The translations under genes and the position numbers were made by a program. Below the pieces are notes generated by a model. It did no database searches and was not told the origin of the DNA. It worked only from the letters and a program-made list of their open reading frames with translations. A DNA stretch of 64,000 nt, from assembly GCF_028737265.1 (NCBI RefSeq), contig NZ_JAQZAK010000005.1, positions 62,001-126,000 of the forward strand, in the 5' to 3' direction. Each line of letters begins with the position of its first letter. Positions within the stretch are counted from its first letter, which is position 1. Origin of the DNA: Actinomycetospora callitridis. GTDB taxonomy: Bacteria > Actinomycetota > Actinomycetes > Mycobacteriales > Pseudonocardiaceae. Positions 33,504 to 40,259 of this stretch are shown here, piece after piece.

Positions 33504-34334
33504 TCAGACGAACGCGTCGCGGTGGTCGCGGACCCAGGCCGCGAAGCTCCGGCCCGGCGTCCCGAGCAGCGGGGCGACGTCGTCGACCGGCTGGGGCTTG
33601 CCGTCGCTCGCCGACCAGAGACGCAGCAGGGTGTCGGCGAGCCAGGGCGGGGCGAACCGGCCCATCCGCTCGCGGTACTCGTCGGCCGAGAGCGCGGCCA
33701 CCTCGACCTCGCGCCCGACCTCGGCGGCGATCACGCCGACCTGCTCCCGGAACGACAGCGACTCCGGCCCGGTGAGGCTCGGCGCGGTGCCCCGGACGGC
33801 GCCGCCGGTGAGCGCGGCGACGGCGACGTCGGCGATGTCGGCCTCGTGGATCGGGGTGACGTGGCTGTCGGGCAGGGGCAGCTCCACCCGGCCCGCGCGC
33901 ACCCCGTCGGCCCAGTCGAGGGTGTTGGCGGCGAACGCGCCGGGGCGCAGGAACGTCGCGGTGACCTCGGAGTCCCGCCAGGGCGCCTCGACGACGCGGT
34001 GCATCGCGCCGATCCGGTCCTCGGGGTCGTCGTCGATCACCGACAGCGAGGAGAGCAGCACGATGTGCTCTACCCCGGCAGCGCACGCGGCCTCGGCCAC
34101 CACGGACCCGTCGCCCGAGGCGTAGAGGAAGGCCTGCTCGACGCCGTCGAACGCCGCGGGCAGCGTCGACGGGTCGGCGAGGTCGGCGGCGACCGTGGCG
34201 ACGCCCGCGGGCACATCGAGGACGGACGGGTCGCGCCCCGAGGCGCGCAGCCGGTCGGCGGGGACGCCGGCGGCGAGCAGGCCGTCGAGGACGGCGTGGC
34301 CGACGTGGCCACGGGCTCCGGTCACGAGGATCAT
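33504..34334 (-). CDS. NmrA-like NAD(P)-binding protein
   Basis: Atypical short-chain dehydrogenase of the NmrA/SDR_a group, 276 residues. It has the Rossmann motif TGARGHVGHAV near residue 5, then RASGRDPS, VEQAFLYAS and LLSSLSVIDDDPED. It lacks an obvious Tyr-x3-Lys pair, as NmrA proteins do. ATG 34334 follows AAGGAAGG. It is divergent from a TetR gene with three operator copies between them, so it is almost surely the target of that repressor. Related genes in TetR pairs often serve detoxification of quinones or aldehydes; that role is not shown here. Confidence 0.88.
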   Translation of the reverse strand: MILVTGARGHVGHAVLDGLLAAGVPADRLRASGRDPSVLDVPAGVATVAADLADPSTLPAAFDGVEQAFLYASGDGSVVAEAACAAGVEHIVLLSSLSVIDDDPEDRIGAMHRVVEAPWRDSEVTATFLRPGAFAANTLDWADGVRAGRVELPLPDSHVTPIHEADIADVAVAALTGGAVRGTAPSLTGPESLSFREQVGVIAAEVGREVEVAALSADEYRERMGRFAPPWLADTLLRLWSASDGKPQPVDDVAPLLGTPGRSFAAWVRDHRDAFV

Positions 34335-34351
34335 GCGAGCACCTTCCTTTC

Positions 34352-34398
34352 ACGAACAGCGTTCGTCACGAACACCGTACGCCACGAACGCCGTTCGT
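34352..34398. promoter_or_regulatory. Three-fold TetR operator
   Basis: Three copies of the palindrome ACGAAC-N3-GTTCGT start at 34352, 34368 and 34384, exactly 16 bp apart. The outer copies are perfect and the middle one ends GTACGC. They fill the gap between the NmrA and TetR genes and would cover both promoters. Confidence 0.8.
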
Positions 34399-34403
34399 CA
34401 AGC

Positions 34404-34409
34404 TAGGGT
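34404..34409 (+). promoter_or_regulatory. -10 box of the TetR gene (leaderless start)
   Basis: TAGGGT lies 7 nt before GTG 34417 with no Shine-Dalgarno between, so transcription should begin at or next to the start codon. The third operator copy ends 6 nt upstream, placing the promoter under self-repression. Confidence 0.5.
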
Positions 34410-34416
34410 CGTCCGT

Positions 34417-35115
34417 GTGCCCCCCGGACCCCGCACCCGCCCGGCGAAGACCGCCCTCAGCCGCGAGGCGGTGGTCGCCGCGGCGCTGCGCGTCGTCGAC
34501 GAGGTCGGCTACGACGCCGCGAGCATGCGGCGGGTGGCGGCGGAGCTCGAGACCGGGCCGGCGTCGCTCTACGTCTACGTCGCCGACCGCCACGAGCTGA
34601 TGGAGGCGGTACACGACCTCGCCCTGGCCGACGTCGCGCTCCCGACCGAGGCCGACGGCGATTGGCGCGCCCGCCTCGAACTGCTGATCGACCGCATGGT
34701 CGCGGCGCTGTCCGCCCACGCCGACATCGCGATGGCGGCCATCGCCGGGGTGCCGCTGGGTCCGCACTCGTTGCGGGTCAACGAGGAGGTGCTGCGCCTG
34801 CTGCGGGTCGGCGGCATCGACGACGCCGCCTGCGCCTGGGCCGCCGACCTCCTCGGGCAGTACGTGGCCTCCTCGGCGCTCGAGCAGGCGGCGTGGCACC
34901 GGGAGCAGCGCCAGATCGCCGATCCGGACCGGGCGACGACCGAGGCGATGGGCGCCGCGTTCGCGGGTCGCATCGACGCCGTCTACGCCGCCCTGGACCC
35001 CGCGCAGTTCCCGACGATCGTGGCTCTGCGGCCCCTCCTGACCGGCGGCGGGGGCGACGCGCGGGCCTCCTGGAAGCTGCGGGTGATCGTCGACGGCCTC
35101 CTGGCCCAGGGGTAG
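34417..35115 (+). CDS. TetR family repressor
   Basis: TetR/AcrR-type regulator, 232 residues. The helix-turn-helix is LSREAVVAAALRVVDEVGYD then MRRVAAELETGPASLYVYVADRHEL (two parts); LYVYV-type recognition helices occur in the TetR_C group. The C-terminal ligand domain (residues 75-230) shows the TetR_C-like DWRARLELLIDRMVAALSAH helix. GTG 34417 is set by the -10 box just upstream. The triple operator upstream points to autorepression and control of the divergent NmrA gene. Inducer unknown. Confidence 0.92.
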   Translation: MPPGPRTRPAKTALSREAVVAAALRVVDEVGYDAASMRRVAAELETGPASLYVYVADRHELMEAVHDLALADVALPTEADGDWRARLELLIDRMVAALSAHADIAMAAIAGVPLGPHSLRVNEEVLRLLRVGGIDDAACAWAADLLGQYVASSALEQAAWHREQRQIADPDRATTEAMGAAFAGRIDAVYAALDPAQFPTIVALRPLLTGGGGDARASWKLRVIVDGLLAQG

Positions 35116-35153
35116 CCGCGCGCCGTCGCGCGCGGGTGCCCATCATGGGCGCC

Positions 35154-36578
35154 ATGACGCTGCTGGCTGCGCTCCTCGAGGGAGGCCTCGACGACCCCGA
35201 GGCGATCCGCATCGGGGACACGTCGATGTCCGGCCCGGAGCTGCTCGGAGCGGCCTCGGTGGTCGCCGACCAGATCGTCGACCGGTCCGCCGAGGGCCCG
35301 GTCGCGGTGCTCGCCGAGCCGACGGCACAAGCGATCGTGGCGATGGTCGGCGGCCTGCTGGCCGGCACCCCGGTCGTCCCGGTGCCCCCGGACGTCGGGT
35401 CCGGCGAGCGCGCGCACCTGCTCGCCGACTCCGGGGCGTCGCTCTGGATCGGGGAGCGGCCCACGGACGTCACCCTGCCGGTGCGCAAGGTCGACCTGAG
35501 CCGCCGCAGCGGCGACGTCGCCCGCGAGGCCCCGCTCGACGGCCCGGCCCTGGTGCTCTACACGTCGGGGACCACCGGCGCGCCCAAGGGCGTGCTGCTG
35601 TCGCGGACGGCGATGGCGGCGGGGCTCGACGGTCTCGCCGACGCGTGGGAGTGGACCGCCGACGACACCCTCGCCCACGGCCTGCCCCTGTTCCACGTCC
35701 ACGGGCTGGTCCTCGGTGTCTTCGGTGCGCTGCGGCTCGGGTCGCGGCTGGTGCACGTCGGACGACCCCGCCCCGACCTCTACGCCTCGGCCGTACGCGA
35801 CCACGGCGCGACCCTGCTGTTCGGGGTGCCGACGATCTGGTCGCGGATCGCCGCCGACCCGGCCGCCGCCGAGGCGCTGCGCTCCGCGCGGCTGCTCGTC
35901 TCCGGCAGCGCGCCCCTGCCCGTCCCGGTGTTCGAGAAGCTGCGCGAGCTCACCGGCCAGGCGCCCGTGGAGCGCTACGGCATGAGCGAAACGATGATCA
36001 CCCTGTCGGTCCGGGCCGACGGCGAGCGCCGCCCCGGGTGGGTCGGCGTCCCCGTGGCGGGCGTCGAGACCCGGCTCGTGTCCACCGACGAGGAGACCGA
36101 CGGCGAGCTGCTCCCGCACGACGGCGAGTCCATCGGCGAGCTGCAGGTCCGCGGGCCCGGCCTCTTCACCGGCTACCTCGGGCGGCCGGAGGCCACGGCG
36201 GAGACGTGGACGAAGGACCGCTGGTTCCGCACCGGCGACGCCGCGGTGATCGACCCCGGCGGCTACCACCGGATCGTCGGTCGCCGGTCGGTCGACCTCA
36301 TCAAGACCGGCGGCTACCGGGTCGGCGCCGGCGAGATCGAGACCGCGCTGCTCGAGCACGACGGCATCCGCGAGGCCGCGGTGGTCGGCGAGCCCGACGA
36401 CGACCTGGGCCAGCGGATCGTCGCCCACGTCGTGCTCGCCGGCGACCCGGTGGACCCCGAGGAGGTCATCGCCTTCGTCGCCGAGCGCCTCTCGGCCCAC
36501 AAGCGCCCGCGCGAGGTCCGCGTCGTCGACGCCCTGCCCCGCAACGCCATGGGCAAGGTGCAGAAGGCGCGCCTCTGA
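35154..36578 (+). CDS. Acyl-CoA synthetase (malonyl-CoA ligase-like)
   Basis: Adenylate-forming acyl-CoA ligase, 474 residues, short for the class. Motifs are LVLYTSGTTGAPKGVLLS near residue 130, the VERYGMSETM block, GELQVRGPGLFTGYLGR, TGDAAVIDPGGYHRIVGR and the final Lys in NAMGKVQKARL. Compactness and the HGLPLFHVHGLVLG stretch fit MatB-type malonate/methylmalonate ligases. ATG 35154 (MTLLAALLEGG) is preferred over ATG 35145. If it makes methylmalonyl-CoA it would feed the mutAB enzyme 4 kb away, but this cannot be decided from sequence by eye. Confidence 0.88.
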   Translation: MTLLAALLEGGLDDPEAIRIGDTSMSGPELLGAASVVADQIVDRSAEGPVAVLAEPTAQAIVAMVGGLLAGTPVVPVPPDVGSGERAHLLADSGASLWIGERPTDVTLPVRKVDLSRRSGDVAREAPLDGPALVLYTSGTTGAPKGVLLSRTAMAAGLDGLADAWEWTADDTLAHGLPLFHVHGLVLGVFGALRLGSRLVHVGRPRPDLYASAVRDHGATLLFGVPTIWSRIAADPAAAEALRSARLLVSGSAPLPVPVFEKLRELTGQAPVERYGMSETMITLSVRADGERRPGWVGVPVAGVETRLVSTDEETDGELLPHDGESIGELQVRGPGLFTGYLGRPEATAETWTKDRWFRTGDAAVIDPGGYHRIVGRRSVDLIKTGGYRVGAGEIETALLEHDGIREAAVVGEPDDDLGQRIVAHVVLAGDPVDPEEVIAFVAERLSAHKRPREVRVVDALPRNAMGKVQKARL

Positions 36579-36595
36579 GCAGCGGCGACCATGTC

Positions 36596-36613
36596 TGAGT
36601 AGTGGGCTACTCA
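36596..36613 (+). terminator. Hairpin after the acyl-CoA ligase gene
   Basis: TGAGTAG and CTACTCA (7 bp) flank a TGGG loop, 17 nt after the ligase stop. It could terminate the ligase transcript or be an operator for the next gene. The rest of the 116-nt gap shows no clear promoter. Confidence 0.45.
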
Positions 36614-36694
36614 TGACCTTTCCTTCGACGTGACGGAAGCTCGTCCGAGCGCGGCCCGGCCGCCTCCCGCTTCCGCGTCGAAGGGATCCGACCC

Positions 36695-37809
36695 ATGAGC
36701 AGCGAGGCCGGCGTCGCCGCGACGGATCCCGAGCCCGACGTGCCGGAGCCGGCCGAGGCCGCTGCCTACTGGTGTCCCGAGCACCTCCAGGCCTGCCCGC
36801 CCACCTGCCAGGTGCTGATCCAGTGGCACGACACCCACGACCTGCCCGACCACTGGTAGCCCGGCGACTGGTGGGACCCGCAGGGCGACCCCTGGCAGTA
36901 CCACCCGCGCGACAACCCGAACGGCTGGGACCCGGTCGAGAACCCCTGCGGCTACCACCCGCGCAGCGAGCCCCACTGCTGGGAGCTCGACCGCAACCCG
37001 GAGGGCTACCACCCCGAGTACAACCCGAACTGCTGGCACCCCGACTACAACCCGTACGGCTGGCACCCACCGCCGTGCCCTTCGGCTGGAGCCCGATCCA
37101 CCAGCCGTTCGGCTGGCACCCCGTCTACTACCCCTGGGGCCACGACCCGTACTACAACCCGGGCGGCTGGCACCCGCAGGAGAACCCGGACGGCGACGCC
37201 GACCCCAACGGCCGCTACACCCCCGAGGACGCCGAGGGCGAGGAGCCGCCGCAGCCGACCGACCCCGACGACGACACCACCGAGCCGCCGGGCAGGCCCC
37301 TGAACGAGATCGACCGCGAGCTGCAGGACCAGCTCGCCGAGCCCACCCCGGCTCCCGGGGAGACACCGGAACCGCTCGATCCTCGCGTCGTCGAGCTGCA
37401 GCTGGAGCGCCAGGAGGCGCTGGACTCCGGGGACGAGGGGAGGCTCGAGGAGATCGACGCCCGTATCCGGGAGCTCGAGGCCGAGGGTCCGGACGCCCCG
37501 GCCGGCCCGGCCACCCCGGACGGTGAGGAGGCCCCCGAGGAGGCCCCGGACGCCGCGGCGGCCACGCCGGACGTCGAGTTCGCGGGCACCCGGGAGGCGC
37601 CGCCCGAGGACGACACCGACGAGCAGGACACGAGCGCGCCGGCCGAGTCGTCCGAGGACCAGGAGTCCCCGGAGCCGGAGCCGGAGCCCGCGACCGAGAC
37701 CGAGACCGAGTCCTCGGCGGCGGCGTCGTCGTCCGACGAGGAGAGCAGCGGCGGCGACGGCGGTGGGAGCGACAGCGGCGGGGACGGCGGCGACTCCCTG
37801 CTCCCCTGA
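36695..37809 (+). pseudogene. Nine-residue aromatic-repeat (NPxGWHPxY) protein, interrupted by stop and frameshift
   Basis: From ATG 36695 (AAGGGA upstream) the frame reads a Cys-bearing start (YWCPEHLQACPPTCQVL) and halts at TAG 36857 after 54 codons. Beyond the stop the same frame runs as tandem nine-residue units such as NPNGWDPVE, NPCGYHPRS, NPEGYHPEY and NPNCWHPDY until about 37066. There one base is missing, and the next frame continues QPFGWHPVY, YPWGHDPYY and NPGGWHPQE, then an acidic linker, a short coiled coil (LQLERQEALDSGDEGRLEEI) and a Glu/Ser/Gly-rich tail to 37809. The deletion fits the 27-nt period exactly (8 nt where 9 are needed). I know no family for it. Intact repeats imply very recent damage, sequence error or recoding. 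Confidence 0.7.
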
Positions 37810-37831
37810 CCCAGCGACCCTCCGCCGGGAC

Positions 37832-37848
37832 GCTTCGGTTTTCGAAGC
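37832..37848. promoter_or_regulatory. GCTTCG/CGAAGC palindrome, copy 1
   Basis: GCTTCG-GTTTT-CGAAGC lies between the convergent repeat gene and methyltransferase gene. Read on the minus strand it is nearly identical (one-base indel over about 22 nt) to the palindrome at 45348-45363, so it is a repeated regulatory or terminator element rather than a chance stem. The 123-nt gap holds no other clear feature. Confidence 0.5.
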
Positions 37849-37932
37849 ATCTGAGCGGGAGGTCATGGCTCGACCCGAGCGGACCTCCGCCCCTGACAGC
37901 CCTCGTCGGGGCGTCGACGCGGGGTTCCTCGC

Positions 37933-38580
37933 TCACCCAGGGCGCCGGACCCTCAGGACGGCGTCGTAGAGGAACCGCGGCCGCCCGTCGGGCTGGACGG
38001 CGTCGCGACCGCGGCGCTCGGCCACCTCGACCGTCCAGCCGTCGAGCGCGTCGCCGAGCTCGGTGACCAGCTCCTCGGCGGTGGCGAACATGTCGTGCGG
38101 GTGGTGGTGCCCACCGTCGTGTCCCGCCTCGGGAGGCATGCCCTCCGGGTCGTGCCCGACGAGCAGCAGCGTCCCGCCGGGGGCCACGGCACGGGCGATC
38201 GCGCGGTAGAGGCGGGGCCGCACCGCGCCGGGGAGCTGCATGAAGTGCGCGGTGACGAGGTCGTGGGAGCCGGGCAGCTCCTCGGCGAAGAGGTCGACCG
38301 GGATCGTCGTCACCCGGTCGGCGACGCCCTCGGCCTCGGCGCGCGCGGCGACGCGACCGAGGGCGACCTCCGAGACGTCGATCGCGGTGACCCGCCAGCC
38401 CTGCTGCGCCAGCCAGATCGCGTCACCGCCCTCGCCGCTGCCGACGTCAAGCGCGGTGCCGGGCGCGAGGTCGGCGACCTCCTGGACGAGGACGGCGTTC
38501 GGGGCGCCGCTCCAAATCTGCTCGCTGCCGCTGTAGCGCTCGTCCCAGAACGCGGCGGTGTACTGCTCGTGGGTGGTCAT
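37933..38580 (-). CDS. Class I SAM-dependent methyltransferase
   Basis: Methyltransferase of 215 residues, similar in layout to TehB/thiopurine-type enzymes. N-terminal WDERYSGSEQIWSGAPNAVL is typical, followed by SAM motif I LDVGSGEGGDAIWLA near residue 41, VTAIDVSEVAL, and ARAVAPGGTLLLVGHDPEG. A His-rich stretch (GGHHHPHD) may bind metal. ATG 38580 overlaps the upstream oxidoreductase stop (ATGA). It forms a two-gene operon with that gene, repressed or activated presumably by the divergent XRE-cupin regulator. Substrate unknown. Confidence 0.92.
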   Translation of the reverse strand: MTTHEQYTAAFWDERYSGSEQIWSGAPNAVLVQEVADLAPGTALDVGSGEGGDAIWLAQQGWRVTAIDVSEVALGRVAARAEAEGVADRVTTIPVDLFAEELPGSHDLVTAHFMQLPGAVRPRLYRAIARAVAPGGTLLLVGHDPEGMPPEAGHDGGHHHPHDMFATAEELVTELGDALDGWTVEVAERRGRDAVQPDGRPRFLYDAVLRVRRPG

Positions 38581-39533
38581 GCGACGGCTCCCTCGCGGTG
38601 GCGGGCGACGGCCCGGGCGGTGTCCTCGACGACGAGATCGGCGTTGATGCGGGCGCCGGCGAGCGTGCCGGCGGCCGCGGAGGCGACGACCTGGGCGGAC
38701 AGGTCGCTGACGTTGCCCGCGACCCAGACGCCGGGCACGACGGTCTGCCCCGTGACGTCCTCGGCCGCGGCGTAGCGCCCGCCCCACGGGTGGTCGGCGA
38801 AGGGGACGCCCAGGTCCTCCAGCACCGCACTGCGCGCGACGAAGCGCGGGGCGAGGGCCAGCGCGGTGCGGGGCAGCACGCGCCCGCTCGCGAGGCGCAC
38901 GCCGGAGAGACGGTCGTCGGTGATCTCCAGGCCCGTCACCTCCTCGTCGACGACGGGGATACCGAGGGCGGCGAGCTCCTCGGCCTCCTCGGCGGTGGGC
39001 TCCGGGGCGTGGTGGCGCAGGTAGACGAGGTCGGCGGTCAGCTGCCGGAAGAGCTTCACCTGGTGCAGGCTCCCCGGCCCGGTACCGAGCACGGCCAGCG
39101 GCTGGTCGCGCACCTCCCAGCCGTGGCAGTACGGGCAGTGGAGCACGTCGCGGCCCCAGAGCTCGCGCACACCGGGCAGGTCGGGCAGCTCGTCGACCAG
39201 GCCGGTGGCGACGAGCAGGCGCCGCGCGTGCAGCGTCTCCCCGTCGGCGGTGTCGACGGCGAACAGGTCGCCGACGCGCCGGGCGGCGACGGCGGTGCCG
39301 GGGCGCACGCGGCCACCGTAGGACTCCACCTCCGCGCGCCCGAGACGCACGAGCTCGGCGGGCGGGAGGCCGTCGCGGGTGAGGAAGGCGTGCACCCCGG
39401 CGGCCGGGGCGTTGCGGGGCTCGCCGGCGTCGAGCACGAGCACCGAGCGGCGGGAGCGGGCGAGGGTCAGCGCGCCGGACAGCCCGGCCGCGCCACCCCC
39501 GAGGACGAGGGCGTCGAGGGGTTCGTCGTTCAT
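38577..39533 (-). CDS. Thioredoxin reductase-like FAD oxidoreductase
   Basis: Pyridine nucleotide-disulfide oxidoreductase of 318 residues, related to thioredoxin reductase. It has FAD motif LGGGAAGLSGALTLARS near residue 11, the LLVATGLVDELPDLPG block, a redox CPYC in VLHCPYCHGWE, the NAD(P) site VLGTGPGSLHQV and the final FAD motif VWVAGNVSDLSAQV. The YCHGWE context is typical of a group often paired with methyltransferases and cupin regulators, not of housekeeping TrxB. ATG 39533 is used; GTG 39539 is possible. Partner thiol protein unknown. Confidence 0.92.
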   Translation of the reverse strand: MNDEPLDALVLGGGAAGLSGALTLARSRRSVLVLDAGEPRNAPAAGVHAFLTRDGLPPAELVRLGRAEVESYGGRVRPGTAVAARRVGDLFAVDTADGETLHARRLLVATGLVDELPDLPGVRELWGRDVLHCPYCHGWEVRDQPLAVLGTGPGSLHQVKLFRQLTADLVYLRHHAPEPTAEEAEELAALGIPVVDEEVTGLEITDDRLSGVRLASGRVLPRTALALAPRFVARSAVLEDLGVPFADHPWGGRYAAAEDVTGQTVVPGVWVAGNVSDLSAQVVASAAAGTLAGARINADLVVEDTARAVARHREGAVA

Positions 39534-39575
39534 GCTCACGAGCCTGCTCCGCGGCGCCCCGCGCGACGAGGATTC

Positions 39576-39590
39576 TTGCCAGAATGGCAA
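39576..39590. promoter_or_regulatory. Operator-like palindrome over the XRE-cupin start codon
   Basis: TTGCCA-GAA-TGGCAA is a perfect palindrome. The ATG of the divergent regulator (39584) lies inside it, and the other gene starts 43 nt away. This placement suits autoregulation and shared control of both operons. Confidence 0.7.
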
Positions 39591-40153
39591 ACGTGACGAC
39601 CGACGACGTGCTCGACGGGCTGGGCGCACGGCTGGCGACCCGGCGACGGCGGGAGGGCCTGGGGCTCGCCGAGCTGGGCGAGCGCACCGGGATCTCGGTC
39701 AGCACCCTCTCCCGGCTCGAGACCGGCGGCCGGCGGGCCACCCTCGAGCTGCTGCTGCCGCTGGCGACCGTCTACGGCACCGGGCTCGACGAGCTCGTCG
39801 GGCTGCGCGAGGCCGCGCCGGCCCGCGACGCGCCGGTCTCGCGCAGCGAGGACACCGTCATGTACCGCCTGTCCCGCAGCCCCGGCCAGCCCGCGGCCTA
39901 CAAGTTCGTCTTCTCGCCCGCCCGCAACACCCCGCCCGACGAGCTCCCCGTCCACCAGGGCTGGGAGTGGGTCTACGTCCTCGCCGGCCGGCTCCGCGTG
40001 ATCAACGGCGATGACGACCTCGTGCTGCGCCCGGGCGAGGCGACCGAGGTCGACACCCGCCGCCCGCACTGGCTCGGCACCACCGGCGAGGGCCCGGTCG
40101 AGGTCCTCGCGCTCTTCGGGCGCCAGGGCGAGCGCGTGCACATGCGCGCCTGA
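39584..40153 (+). CDS. XRE family regulator with cupin domain
   Basis: Regulator of 189 residues with an N-terminal XRE helix-turn-helix (GLGARLATRRRREGLGLAEL, GERTGISVSTLSRLETG) and a C-terminal cupin sensor (PVHQGWEWVYVLAGRLRVIN, LRPGEATEVDTRRPHWLG). The order is as in SutR/PuuR-type proteins. It begins at ATG 39584 inside a palindromic operator; GTG 39593 is an alternative. It is divergent from the oxidoreductase-methyltransferase operon, its probable target. Confidence 0.93.
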   Translation: MANVTTDDVLDGLGARLATRRRREGLGLAELGERTGISVSTLSRLETGGRRATLELLLPLATVYGTGLDELVGLREAAPARDAPVSRSEDTVMYRLSRSPGQPAAYKFVFSPARNTPPDELPVHQGWEWVYVLAGRLRVINGDDDLVLRPGEATEVDTRRPHWLGTTGEGPVEVLALFGRQGERVHMRA

Positions 40154-40175
40154 CCATCGTGTTCTGACACGGTCA
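40151..40175 (+). terminator. Hairpin at the end of the XRE-cupin gene
   Basis: TGAC...CGTGT pairs with ACACG-GTCA around a TCTG loop, starting at the stop codon. It separates the regulator from mutAB. Moderate stem only. Confidence 0.4.
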
Positions 40176-40222
40176 AGCACTCACGAGGGCGCAGGCCCGA
40201 GGGTGGCCTGTCGCACGGTGGA

Positions 40223-40251
40223 GAACCGGTCGGCGCTGCCGGTTCTACGAT
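40223..40251 (+). promoter_or_regulatory. mutA promoter with palindrome and leaderless -10 box
   Basis: GAACCGG (40223-40229) and CCGGTTC (40239-40245) form a perfect 7-bp inverted repeat directly before TACGAT (40246-40251). That -10 box is 8 nt from ATG 40260 and no Shine-Dalgarno precedes the ATG. The palindrome covers the -35/spacer region, so it is a good operator candidate. Confidence 0.5.
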
Positions 40252-40259
40252 CCCGGGTC

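Noticed and set aside
36860..37200. CRISPR-like or microsatellite interpretation of the 27-nt periodic DNA
   Set aside because: Units vary strongly at the DNA level while the protein pattern NPxGWHP is kept, so it is a coding repeat.
37905..37943. Third copy of the 18-mer repeat
   Set aside because: Only about 12 of 14 bases of the core agree and the flanks do not align; kept as a hint inside the repeat finding, not as a feature.
37865..37969. Short frame (34 codons) after GGGAGG downstream of the first GCTTCG palindrome
   Set aside because: The GGAGG is only 2 nt from the ATG, the peptide has no features, and it runs into the end of the convergent methyltransferase gene.
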